From Macrothele yani (taxonomy: Eukaryota; Arthropoda; Arachnida; Araneae; Macrothelidae): a stretch of DNA of 64,000 nt. The notes below the pieces were generated by a model. It was not told where the DNA came from, did not search any database, and saw nothing but the letters and a program-made list of their open reading frames with translations. The DNA lies in assembly GCA_039090855.1 (NCBI GenBank), contig CM077010.1, positions 45,278,905-45,342,904 of the forward strand. Reading direction: 5' to 3'. The first letter of the stretch is position 1; every line of letters begins with the position of its first letter. Of this stretch, positions 1 to 8,743 are shown piece by piece. The translations under genes were made by a program, and so were the position numbers.

Positions 1-831
1 TCTGCAGCAGCGGGTCATTTTTGCACGGCTTCCTTCGCTTCTGCTACTTTTAACTGTACAACACCGGCGTCTGAGACTACAATGGTGCCAAGAAAGTCGC
101 GCATGGAGAAGCGAATGGCAAGGCATCGAATTTTCTGACGAATCCCGCATCTGTTTGCAGTATCGTAATGGACGAATCTGTGTCTGGCGGTACCGCGACG
201 TCCGGCGGAGTCAGTCCTACATTATGCGACAAAATATCAGCCCGGCACCCGGCGTTACGGTATGGGGTGCCATTGAATTCCACTTCCGCACGCGCCTTGT
301 CCGCATTACCGGTATGTTTAACAGCCATCTTTACAGCACTGAGGTGTTGGAGCCTGTTGTACCATATCTTCAGGGATTGACTGGTGCCATTAACCAACAG
401 GAAAATGCGCGACCGCATGTGGCACGCAACGTCCCAGACCTCCTGGATCACCACCACGCACCATGTCTTCCTTGGCCCGCACAGTCCCAGTATACGTGGC
501 CTATTGAACACGTGTGGTCCACGATCGTCGTAAGACTGGCTCGCAAGCGACAACTGGCTACAATGGATGAACTGTGACATGAAATCAAAGTTGCCTTTAC
601 GGACATTCCCCAAACGAACATCCAACGTCTCTTCCTCCTAATTGTGCGCCGTGTTGCAGCTGTAATTGCCGCCCATGGTGGGTACACCAGATACTGATTG
701 TTATGTGTTCCCCTCGTCTAACCTTGTGTTTGTAATCGATTCACCCTTGTATAATCTGCTTTGTGTACAATAAATATGGCTTGTCTTTCGTGGTGTTTCT
801 ATTTTAAAGGCCAGTAGCGTATATTATAGTC
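1..831 (+). mobile_element. Tc1-like DNA transposon, 3' part (window starts inside it)
   Basis: The right-hand part of a Tc1/mariner element, recognised from its transposase (2-697) and the AT-rich tail after it. The left inverted repeat lies outside the window. The right end is placed near 831 (a TA in the stretch ending gccagtagcgta) only by where similarity to a transposon tail appears to stop, so this boundary is approximate. Confidence 0.7.
2..697 (+). pseudogene. Tc1-like transposase, C-terminal two thirds, one nonsense codon
   Basis: This frame is open from base 2 to a TGA at 575-577 and then continues in the same frame to the natural TGA at 695-697. The first catalytic Asp lies in FSDESRICL (from about 131). 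The second catalytic position reads QQENARPH, an Asp-to-Glu change from the family's QQDNARPH. The C-terminus ends AAHGGYTRY, typical of Tc1 enzymes. The internal TGA follows MDEL where Tc1 enzymes usually have Trp, so it looks like a point nonsense mutation. The protein would cut and paste its own element in the nucleus; this copy is dead twice over (a nonsense codon and an altered catalytic residue). The N-terminal DNA-binding region is outside the window. Confidence 0.85.
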
Positions 832-1137
832 ACAGATTATGCAGGGTGGTGTAGTTGTCCTGCGACATACCGTTTGTGTCATTTCCCTGAAAATTAATAG
901 CCCTAAATTACGGATGGGAGCTTAGGCGCACACGGAGAGGTTTAAATCCGAAAAGGGTTCTTTTAAAATAATGACTAAAAATGTGCTTTGAAAAAAACAA
1001 TTGTTTCAATTCGTTAAACATTCAACGAGAACTCCATGCAGATCCATTGCCGAAGTGAAACACATGTCACCTCCAGAGCAGCCCAGGCGATTATAACTAC
1101 TCAGATGCGTATCACTTATTTTAACCACTTGCATTTA
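832..1137. other. No recognisable feature
   Basis: AT-rich spacer between two transposons. I see no open frame, repeat or RNA gene in it. Confidence 0.5.
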
Positions 1138-2266
1138 CCTTTTAGAGCAATTGAATTAGAAATACCTCTCTAGTAACGTGTAGCACCACCTTTCGCCCTG
1201 ATGACGGCGGCTATTCGTCTCGGCATGGACTCGGCAAGACACCGGAAGCGTTGGGAAGCCATACGCATCCACGACCCATGAACAAGCTCCCACAGTTCAC
1301 GAAGATTTGATGGAGGGGGGTCGAGCCTGGAACATCTCTCTCGATGGCATCCCAGATGTGCTTAATGGGACTGAGGTCAGGTGACCTATCTGGTCAAGGA
1401 AGAGAGGTCACGTCGGTGGAGTGTTCATCCAACCATTCGGATACAATGCGGGAGCGATGGCGCGGTGCATTGTCTTGTTGCAGGATGAGGTCCTCAGTGG
1501 GTTGTTGAAGACGCACAAACGGGAGCAAATGGTCGTCCACGATATCCCGGTAACGTTGACCTGTGAGAGACGATGTCACACGTATCAGGGGTCCCATTTC
1601 AGTCCACGAAAACAGTCCCAAGACAAGAATTCCAACCCCACCAGCTTGAAGAGTACCCCGCTGGCAAGAAGAATTCATCGCTTCATGTGGTTTGCGCCGT
1701 ACTCGTATCCTGCCATCCACATGTACCAACGTAAATATTGACTCATCAGTCCAGGCAACATTTTTTCACATGTCTAGGGTCCAATGGCGATGTTCCCGCG
1801 CCCATGCTAATCTTTGTACCCTGTGATGTGCGGTCAGCAGTGGTACCCTCGTGGGACGTTGGCTTCTGTACCCCATAGCGAGGAGATGGTTCTGAATGGT
1901 GTGGCTGCTTACACGTTTTTGAGCACCAGTGTTAAATTGCCGAGTGATTTCTTGCACTCTGGCCCGTCTATCCGCTGTTACATTGCGAGTTAGCCGACGA
2001 TGACCCCGCTCATCCACACGCTGTTGTCCACGACAGTTGGCCCTTGCAGGGATGGTTTTACCGGATTCGATGTACTCACGGTGCACCCGTGACACAGTGG
2101 CTCGTAAAAATGCCAGTGCATGCATGACTCATCACTCCTTATATTGTCGCATCACTCCTTATATTGCCGGATTGCTGCATACGTCATGCCGTTTCCGTTT
2201 ACAGGGCCGCCCACAGCGCCACATTTGCATAACGCCAGCTACCTCAAATTCAATTGCTCTTCAGTG
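1138..2266 (-). mobile_element. Tc1-like transposon, family A, copy 1 (internally deleted)
   Basis: Same family as the copies at 17497-18685 and 54205-55423. The right end is the canonical caattgctcttcagtg at 2251-2266. The left end is a degraded version of the same inverted repeat, starting about 1138 after a TA. Compared with the 54205 copy it lacks the stretch encoding the first helix-turn-helix, so the deletion joins the leader directly to codon ~35 of the transposase. Confidence 0.85.
1170..2125 (-). pseudogene. Tc1 family A transposase, 5'-deleted and interrupted by stops
   Basis: Read on the minus strand, one frame runs from 2125 to the natural stop at 1170-1172. It starts in the family sequence FLRATVSRVHREYIESGKT, so the start codon and about the first 35 residues are missing. 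In-frame stops follow WTLDM (just below 1769) and TDVTSLP (1394-1396); in both places related copies have Trp. The second catalytic Asp is kept in QQDNAPRH. The third position reads PIKHIW, with Lys where Tc1 enzymes have the catalytic Glu. Non-functional. Confidence 0.85.
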
Positions 2267-2534
2267 TGTAATATGGGAGCAAGTAGCCTTCTGTGTCATG
2301 AATCATATTACCAGTAACATGTAGATCTTGTGCTTCTTATTCAGTTACTAGATTTCTGATTCTCTTGGAAAGTGTTACGCGATATTTAGGGTCGCCGGTT
2401 ACTAGATCTTCATGACAGTTGTAAAACCTGAAATTGCAGTCTTAGTGGCTAGCAGTAAAAGGGGAGGCTCTTGCTGTTCGTCCTAGTGGGCCAATGTTCG
2501 AGACTGGAATGAGGTATAGTCCGCTTCTTTTGTT
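2267..2534. other. No recognisable feature
   Basis: Short AT-rich spacer after the transposon end. Nothing recognisable is seen. Confidence 0.4.
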
Positions 2535-2765
2535 GTTGTTTGTGTGTTTAACAACCACTGTGGCCAACTCAATGGCGAAGAAGCAGTCGCCTGCCCATAA
2601 TTTGGGGCTACTGGTTGCACCAAAGGGAGAGATTCATTATCGTAGCACAGACACACACACACACACACACACTCACACCGTGCATTCCTCACCCGGTATT
2701 CGAATCCAGGCGCGGATATATAATTAGAACCATCGCTTCGTACAACTCGTCCACCGGGGGGAACG
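2535..2765 (-). repeat. SINE family 1, old diverged copy containing a CA microsatellite
   Basis: The order of blocks matches SINE family 1 read from its 3' end: tttaacaaccactgtg, gagaagcagtcgcctg-like block, cataatttggggctac, then the tRNA-like B-box complement tattcgaatccaggcg near 2697. Where other copies read acaaacacaacatcc this copy has a CA run (2646-2677). It is clearly older than the copies near 35-36 kb, judging from the many substitutions. Confidence 0.65.
2646..2677. repeat. (CA)n microsatellite
   Basis: About 14 CA dinucleotides with one or two interruptions, expanded within a SINE from an existing CA-rich segment. Confidence 0.9.
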
Positions 2766-3835
2766 ATGGATGGGTTCACGGTGTGTTTTCACTATAGTTT
2801 TTTTCTGTCATTTTCTCAAAACTAGGGGGTCTATGTTAAAAACGAAAGGCTATACTTAGATCCTCGTGGAGCTCTTAAACCAAAACACTAAAAGAAATAA
2901 AACTTACGCTACACTCAATGACTCACTTTCATGCATGCAAATTACGTCCTGTAGGACGGAATTTGAATGCTTATGTCTTCTATATAGCAAGTAACCCAAC
3001 ACATTTTACCCGTAAAGGTGTTTTCTTTATTATATTAAATGTTAAAACGACAGTAAAACTTAAAGGGTCAAAATAAGGTATATAATATGGTTTACTTTCG
3101 TTTATGTGCTCGAGATGTACATGCACTCAAGTTAGAACAATAAAACATTTGTCTTAACACATAACCCATTTTCTCGTAAGAATTCTTGGCGCAAACAGTA
3201 CATCACGCATTAAATCCAAACGCTGTTTCCCAGCAGCGAGCTTGTAGAATTTTTCTTTGAAGGCAATTCAGCTGCCACCTTTGGACTTCAAGTGGAGTTA
3301 TTTCTGTAAAGCTCAGTTCGCCGGCAGGTTGGTCAAGAGTTTAATGAATCGTAGCTTGAAGTTGGCAGAAGAGCATCACGCAAACGACAATAATGCGAGT
3401 GGGGACAAAGAAACACTTCATTCGGACGAAGAGCGTGCAGCATAAAACAACTGTAAAAATGCGCTAATATCTCTTTTCAACGATTTAAGTCCTTCCACAC
3501 GACATGGGGCGCTATGCAACAAGCAACCAGTGAGAAGGTCCAAGTGTGGTGCTAAGAAAAAAAACTGAAACCAATGACTGGTAGGATCAGGACGAATGGA
3601 AGAACTGCAAGCAAGCTCAGGAACAAAAGAACATAAAACTTGCTCATGAGATTTTTTAAACGTGTTTATTTTTCTTTTCAAGGTAGTGAATATTTATCTC
3701 TGTAAATTTGGTAGATATTCTGGACTTTAAATTCATCGTTCGCCCGCAAGTATTGTTTTTAGTAAATTACCTCAGGTGTACTAATTGTATATAATACATC
3801 TTAACCACAGGCACGGCGCAGTTGCTTAAGTCATT
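2766..3835. other. No convincing gene
   Basis: AT-rich spacer. A 62-codon frame (3257-3445) and an overlapping antisense 87-codon frame (3418-3681) show no motif, no conserved domain and no splice-like context. I treat both as chance. Confidence 0.5.
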
Positions 3836-5165
3836 ATGCAACGCGCGGACATTTCTGACGAGTGTTCGAATCCCGGTCATGCCGTCCATCTACTTTGCAG
3901 TCTTTTCGGGGGTTTCCGCAGGCTCCTGTGGTTGGGGATGCGAATGCGCAGATGGATCACAGTGAAGTCGGCCCCGGACGCACTTTGTCCATTGTCCGTA
4001 TGCAGCAGAGGAATGGCAAGCGGACTGTATCAATTTCCCAGTCATACTCATGGGCGCATAGCCGTCTTTGCGAAACTCAACCCGCCGTGGGCGAACGAGA
4101 GAGAGAGAGAGAATCCTAAAGACAGCATAGTCGTCTTTGCGGAACTCAACCTGTCATAAGCGAACGAGATAGAGAGAGTAATCCTCAAAGGTGCATAGTA
4201 GTCCTTGCGCAACTAAATCCACCATGGGCGGACGAGATAGAGGCAGAGATGGTTCCCTCTGAAGTCGGCCCCGGACGCACTTTGTCCATTGTCCGTATGC
4301 AGCAGGGGAATGGCCAGCCAGCTGAATTAATTTGCCAATAATCCTCAAGGGCGCATAGTCGTCTTTGTGGAACTCAACCCGCCATGGACGGACAAGATAG
4401 AAAGAGTAATCCTCAAGGCTACATAGTAGTCTTTGCGCAACTCAACCCGTCATGTGCGGACGAGATAGAGCGAGTCATCCTCAAGGGCACACAGTAGTCT
4501 TTACGGAACTCAACCCGCCATGGGCGGACGAGATAGAGACAGAGATGGTTCACTCTAAAGTCGGCCCCCGACGCATCTTGTCCTTTACACATATACAGCA
4601 GACGAATGGCAAGCCTGCTGCATTAATTTGCCAGTAACCCTCAAGGGCGCATATTAGTCGTTGTGGAACTCAACCCGATACGAACGGACGAGGTAGAGAG
4701 AGTAATCCTCAAGGGCGCGTAGTCGTCCTTGCGGAACTAAACCCGCCATGGGCGGACGAGATAGAGGCAGAGATGGTTCCCTCTGAAGTCGGCCCCGGAT
4801 TCACTATTGTCCATTGTCCGTATGCATTAGAGGAATGGCAAGCCAGCTGCATTAATTTGCAAGTAACCCTCAAGGGCGCATATTAGTCGTTGTGGAACTC
4901 AACCCGCCACGGACGGACGAGGTAGAGAGAGTAATCCTCAAGGGCGCGTAGTCGTCCTTGCGGAACTAAACCCGCCATGGGCGGACGAGATAGAGGCAGA
5001 GATGGTTCCCTCTGAAGTCGGCCCCGGATTCACTATTGTCCATTGTCCGTATGCATTAAAGGAATGGCAAGCCAGCTGCATTAATTTGCAAGTAACCCTC
5101 AAGGGCGCACAGGAGTCTTTGTGGAACTCAACCCGCCACGGACGGACGAGATAGAGACAGAGATG
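3836..5165 (+). repeat. Composite satellite (alpha block ~70 bp, beta block ~100 bp)
   Basis: Two block types alternate. Alpha contains gcggaactcaacccgcc and ggacgagatagagagag; beta contains gaagtcggccccgg, ttgtccattgtccgtatg and ggaatggcaagcc. Beta occurs near 3960, 4255, 4550, 4780, 5010 and again after the inserted element at 5762. Two successive 229-bp alpha-alpha-beta units (starting about 4638 and 4867) are nearly identical, which is a higher-order repeat. Small open frames across it are by-products of the repetition. Confidence 0.85.
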
Positions 5166-5169
5166 GTTC

Positions 5170-5334
5170 TGTGATGTAGCTACCAGCAGGACGTTCACGA
5201 CATATAGGCAGATAGCAGTCAGAACGAACGTCCGCGTAGCTCAATTGGTAGAGCGACTTATTCCAGAATGAGGGGACCCGAGTTCGAGCACCGGCGGCGT
5301 GAACAAAAATGACGGAGAAATTTACTTCGTTATA
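5170..5334 (+). repeat. T1 left terminal repeat with tRNA-like segment
   Basis: 165 bp. A tRNA-like segment spans 5231-5302: A box tagctcaattgg (5237-5248), B box gagttcgagca (5280-5290), and acceptor-like tccgcg pairing only loosely with the decayed 3' side. Relative to the repeats at 52 and 57 kb it lacks about 18 bases near the left end (the partly duplicated acgtaccaggagatgtg segment). Confidence 0.7.
5231..5302 (+). promoter_or_regulatory. tRNA-like Pol III A/B box segment in T1 left repeat
   Basis: The A box (5237-5248) and B box (5280-5290) are spaced as in a tRNA gene. The anticodon-arm region (cttattccagaatgag) can form a five-pair stem with a six-base loop, not the usual seven, so it is unlikely to be a working tRNA. 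Transcription by Pol III is inferred, not shown. Confidence 0.6.
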
Positions 5335-5335
5335 A

Positions 5336-5347
5336 TGGCGCCCGAAC
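5336..5347 (+). other. Primer-binding-site-like sequence of T1
   Basis: TGGCGCCCGAAC lies one base after the left repeat. It matches the first 12 bases of the site complementary to the 3' end of tRNA-Lys(UUU); the match stops after 12 bases. The same 12 bases occupy the same position in the copy at 52366-52863. Confidence 0.7.
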
Positions 5348-5372
5348 TTTCCGGATGACCCGATCGTTCAAA

Positions 5373-5411
5373 ATCTCGCATTGGTGTGATATTCTTCCCA
5401 CACCGCGAGAT
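5373..5411 (+). other. Conserved hairpin in T1 internal region
   Basis: ATCTCGC (5373-5379) pairs with GCGAGAT (5405-5411), and the inner GTGTG pairs with CACAC across a small bulge and loop. The second copy keeps the same pairing (52607-52645, minus strand) with a different loop sequence, which suggests an RNA structure, possibly for packaging or dimerisation. Confidence 0.55.
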
Positions 5412-5595
5412 AGGAAAAATCAGAGAATCCCTTCTCCAGCGCTTCGAAAAATAAATGTGTGTGACGTTGCATTAAACGCACCAGATTGACTGGGAGTTCT
5501 CAAGTGCACGTTCTACAGCGGATGGCTGCCTACGACGATTTTTAGTCACGGCTGACCCGTGGGCTATGTCCCCGGCCCTCTTTCGGGGGATGGGA

Positions 5596-5757
5596 TGTGA
5601 CGTACCTGCCAGCAGGACGCACACGACATAAAGGCAGATAGCAGCAAGAACGAACGTCCGCGTGGCTCAATTGGTAGAGCGACTTATTCCGGAATGAGGG
5701 GACCCGGCTTCGAGCCCCGTCGTGGACAGAAATGACGGAGAAATTTACTTCGCTATA
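5596..5757 (+). repeat. T1 right terminal repeat with tRNA-like segment
   Basis: 162 bp. The tRNA-like segment is at 5657-5728 with A box tggctcaattgg and B box ggcttcgagccc. Its acceptor halves are better preserved than in the left repeat. It ends ctata just before the GTTC duplication. Confidence 0.7.
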
Positions 5758-5761
5758 GTTC

Positions 5762-5910
5762 CCTTTGAAGTCGGCCCCGGACGCACTTTGTCCCTTACCA
5801 GTATGCAACAGATGAATGGCAAGCCGGCGGCATTAATTAGCCAGTAATCCTCAAGGGCACATAGATGTCTTTGCGGAACTCAACCCACCATGGGTGGACG
5901 AGAGAGAGAA
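5762..5910 (+). repeat. Composite satellite, continuation after the T1 insertion
   Basis: One beta block (gaagtcggccccggac, ggcaagccggcggcattaa) and one alpha block, ending near 5910 in gacgagagagagaat. It joins cleanly to the array ending at 5165 once T1 and its duplication are removed. Confidence 0.85.
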
Positions 5911-6655
5911 TACATCACCTGAGAAGTGTTTTTCACTAAGTTCTCTGACGAAAAATCAGTTTGGTGTTTGAGAAGATATTGTACTGTTAATAAGCGTTTA
6001 CTTTAAAAGTTGAAGAATTTCTTGGTAATCTCTGGAAATCGCACGTTCAACTCTACCTGTAAATAACACCTACATTATCTACGCAAATATTTTAATCGGA
6101 CAAAATGCCATTCAGCTTGATGGAATTAAAAAAATCGAACTCCTGCCCAATCGGACTGACTGTCAGAAACCATCCCTTATACTTCCACGCCACCGTAATG
6201 ACAGTATTTTATTAAAGTTTCTGTTCCCGTTAACATGGGTGTATTAATCACTATTAAGCTAAGATATTCTACGAAATATATTTCTTAACAATTATTACAG
6301 TATTTACTTATTAACGAATAAAAATTTGAGCGCCATTTTTCTATTTTCGGATATGAGGAACCTACGGCCTTCTAAGCCATGAAAAGAGCGTCCTTTTGAG
6401 TGAATCCAAATTTTGCAGAACAAATCCTTTTATCTTTACTATGTTTTTGTTCTAATTTTTATTTTAATCTTAAAATGACCGTATTTAAAATAACAAAGAG
6501 TAAAAGAAGATTCAACGGAATAATACTCCTCGACTGACGGCCACAATTAAAACATTACTACGATAGGAAATTTCGTATGAAAATTTTCCCCAGTTAGCAA
6601 AGTTCATTGATGAGCAAAAGAATTCATACGAATCATTTGAAGAATACCCAGCTGT
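5911..6655. other. No recognisable gene
   Basis: AT-rich spacer. A few phrases near 6110-6180 (aatcggactgactgtcagaa) resemble the satellite at 29875-33010, so it may hold an old fragment of that family. No open frame of interest. Confidence 0.4.
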
Positions 6656-6663
6656 TATAGACT

Positions 6664-6735
6664 TCAAAATTTTGAAGATGACAATCTGTTTTTTGGTGTA
6701 AATATGACAAGGATGATAATATCCGAAAACTTGAA
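6664..6735 (-). repeat. SINE family 4, 3' fragment
   Basis: attttgaagatgacaatc and tggtgtaaatatgacaagg are the reverse complement of the 3' tail of the copy immediately downstream. The two pieces therefore face each other and could fold back. Confidence 0.7.
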
Positions 6736-6990
6736 AATGTCGGTTGCTCCGACTATCGAATCTTATGACGGTTATATTCAAATTAATCGGAAACTTGAGA
6801 CTTGGCCGTTCTGGGTGGTGTAGTGATTTGCATACACGTACACTATCTGGGAGACGCGGGTTCGATTCCAGGACGACGAAATTTTCAAGTTTTCGGATTT
6901 TATCTGACTTACCCTCCTTGTCATATTTACACCAAAAAACGGATTGTCATCTTCAAAATTTGTATTGTATGTATGGTGTAATCCCGTATT
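6736..6990 (+). repeat. SINE family 4, near-complete copy
   Basis: Leader (ctccgactatcgaat ... attaatcggaaac), then a tRNA-like head from about 6807 with A box tggtgtagtgatttg and B box gggttcgattcc, then a conserved tail (ttttcggatt, tgacttaccctccttgtc, ttgtcatcttcaaaattt). Copies on both strands occur at 44345-44900 with the same leader and tail. The leader is unusual for a simple tRNA SINE. Confidence 0.75.
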
Positions 6991-7009
6991 CCAATCATAG
7001 TGTTACAGA

Positions 7010-7445
7010 CTTATTTAACTGGAGAATACAACGATAGGTCCACTGACTTCGAGAATCATGACATCACACTCATATTAGTATTTCAACCTCACCTTCTTGA
7101 TGCCTGCATGGTTTCTAAAGAACTACAGATGGAACTGATTCAGCTCTCAGAAGACGATATTTTAAAATCCTTAACGCTGAGAAAGATTAAATTGAAATAT
7201 TGGAAAATGCAATAAATTACCCACGCCTTCAGCAACATACACGAAAATGCTTTTCAAGCACTTATTGCTGCGAATCTACATTCTCCTACCTAACCCAAAT
7301 CAAGACCCTCAAGGTCACAAAGGACGTATACCCATCTAGAGGATCAGCTAATCTCTCGTGTGACGTCAGACTTGTACTGTTACCCTGCAGACCTTCATGT
7401 TGCAATCAAATCTTCAAATGCTTTCCAACAAAAAGCAGTCACAAA
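7010..7445 (+). pseudogene. hAT transposase, C-terminal dimerisation domain remnant
   Basis: Read across frames, the sequence gives KELQMELIQLSEDDILKSL, then (frame from 7200) FSSTYCCESTFSYLTQIK and then, after a frameshift, HLEDQLISRV. This is the order of the hAT C-terminal (hATC, ZBED-type) dimerisation region, in which a T-Y-x-C-E-S/T-x-F-S motif is typical. A stop near 7213 and at least one frameshift break it. The catalytic core and terminal repeats are not visible, so it is a fragment of a DNA transposon or of a domesticated relative. The family call is from the motif only. Confidence 0.6.
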
Positions 7446-8550
7446 GTCCTTAAGAGGCTAGGTAACTTTAGAATTAACCTTTTTTTCCCCCATTTTTTGA
7501 AATTAGTTAGTACATAGTAGTTAGATTTTTACAAAATAATGTACATTTTTAAGTATATCTAATTGAAGTTTCTTGAATGCGGCCTTCCAATATGAAAAGG
7601 TTCTGTCTTAGGCCATAAGTTACCAAATATTTTAGTATCAGTTTCACCTGAAATAAAAGAGAAAGGGTTCTTTCTTCTCTTGCCTATTTATTTCTGTTTG
7701 AGATTCATCTCCCAAAAAAATGAAGGGAAAATCATTTCACTGCAGGCGGTATATATCTCTTTCTGCAGACGAAAGAAAGAAAAAAAAACTTTTCGCTATT
7801 TTCCCCGGCTTTATTTGGGACGCGAAAATAAATCGGAGGCGAAGATCGCGCTTCCTCTTCCCACTAGGTCAATGTAACAGTACATGATGTCTGACGTCAC
7901 ACGAGAGATCGATCCAGGGATCTTCCTGAAGGACACATTGCCAGAGCTCCCATCCAAGGCCCTTTCCTGTGGGTCAATAATTTAACCAGCAAATCGGGCG
8001 CCCAAAGCGAAAAGGGCTTTATACATAGAACTCTCAGCTTCATGTCACAGGACAGCATAGCTCGGGAAATTAACTTACACACCACACGTCAACCATTCAC
8101 CTTGGTCATTTTTTTAAGGATGGGATATTTTTTTTATTATGCAATAAATCCACTCGGGTGGTCCTTTTTATTTTATGTTTTCTTTCCCTCGATCCGTTAA
8201 TTACAGGTTTATTTATTATCAAGCACGACCTTCACTTCTTCACGGCGAATGAAGATCATTGTAATTCGTTGTGCAGACGACCTTTAAATGCTTCATTCTG
8301 AATGAGGAAATTATCTCTAATTATGCCCAAAATTAAAGATTTACTCGTCGCGCGGAGTATAAAAATGGATAAAAGTTCTTTAAAATACAGCTGCGTATTC
8401 TGGGATATCAAAGTAAAAACTGTGGGATCGTTAAAATACCAAATTTTGCATGTACACGAGTGGGTTAGATATGTTTATAAGTCTTGCAAATGACCGAATG
8501 ACGTACCATTGACGTGACGCAAGAGTCGGTACTGACACTTGCAACGGTAA
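7446..8550. other. No convincing gene
   Basis: AT-rich spacer. A GC-richer island at about 7880-8080 has a 62-codon minus-strand frame (7897-8085) without a recognised domain; it could be a piece of an unknown element. A plus-strand frame of 63 codons (8302-8493) also looks like chance. Confidence 0.4.
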
Positions 8551-8551
8551 G

Positions 8552-8640
8552 CTAATGTCGGTGTAGTTCAACTAGTAGAAAAGTCAATTCCGGAGCGGGA
8601 AAATCAGGGTTCGAATCTCACCTCCGGCAAAATGGTTTTA
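8552..8640 (+). repeat. tRNA-derived repeat (tRNA-like head, other family)
   Basis: gtcggtgtagttcaactagtag resembles an A-box region and gggttcgaatctc is a good B box, with acceptor-like gtcggtg and cctccggc ends. The anticodon arm is not well formed. Probably a SINE head or tRNA pseudogene. The sequence after it (to about 8740) may be its tail. Confidence 0.5.
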
Positions 8641-8743
8641 GTCTGTATTGCCACCTGAACCTAAAAAAAATATCTTCTGGCTGTGAGGTTCGGGAAAGAT
8701 GTGCACGTTCCTTCTACACATCGTCTGGAATTAATCACAATTA

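Larger units (their letters stand above)
5170..5757 (+). mobile_element. TRIM-like LTR element with tRNA-like segment in each terminal repeat (copy T1)
   Basis: A 588-bp non-coding element inserted in the satellite. It has direct terminal repeats at 5170-5334 and 5596-5757, both starting TGTGA and ending TATA. The 4-bp target duplication GTTC lies at 5166-5169 and 5758-5761; removing the element restores the satellite consensus across the junction. One base after the left repeat is TGGCGCCCGAAC (5336-5347), identical to the start of a tRNA-Lys(UUU)-type primer-binding site. A purine-rich tract (5585-5595) sits directly before the right repeat. The internal part (5335-5595) has no coding potential. 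The two repeats differ at about 20 sites by eye, so the insertion is not recent. A dimeric SINE is the alternative, but the PBS, the tract and the short duplication favour a TRIM. Confidence 0.75.

Noticed and set aside
2494..2797. Small open frames around the CA repeat
   Set aside because: They are translations of a diverged SINE containing a microsatellite.
5231..5302. A working tRNA gene
   Set aside because: A and B boxes are good but the anticodon loop has six bases, acceptor pairing is poor in this copy, and the segment recurs inside repeats.
5170..5757. Two independent SINE insertions in tandem
   Set aside because: The same two-unit order with the same spacer start occurs at 52366-52863, each with a single 4-bp duplication around the pair.
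7897..8085. 62-codon minus-strand frame in a GC-richer island
   Set aside because: Looks like a scrap of an unknown element, but I could not match it to any family.
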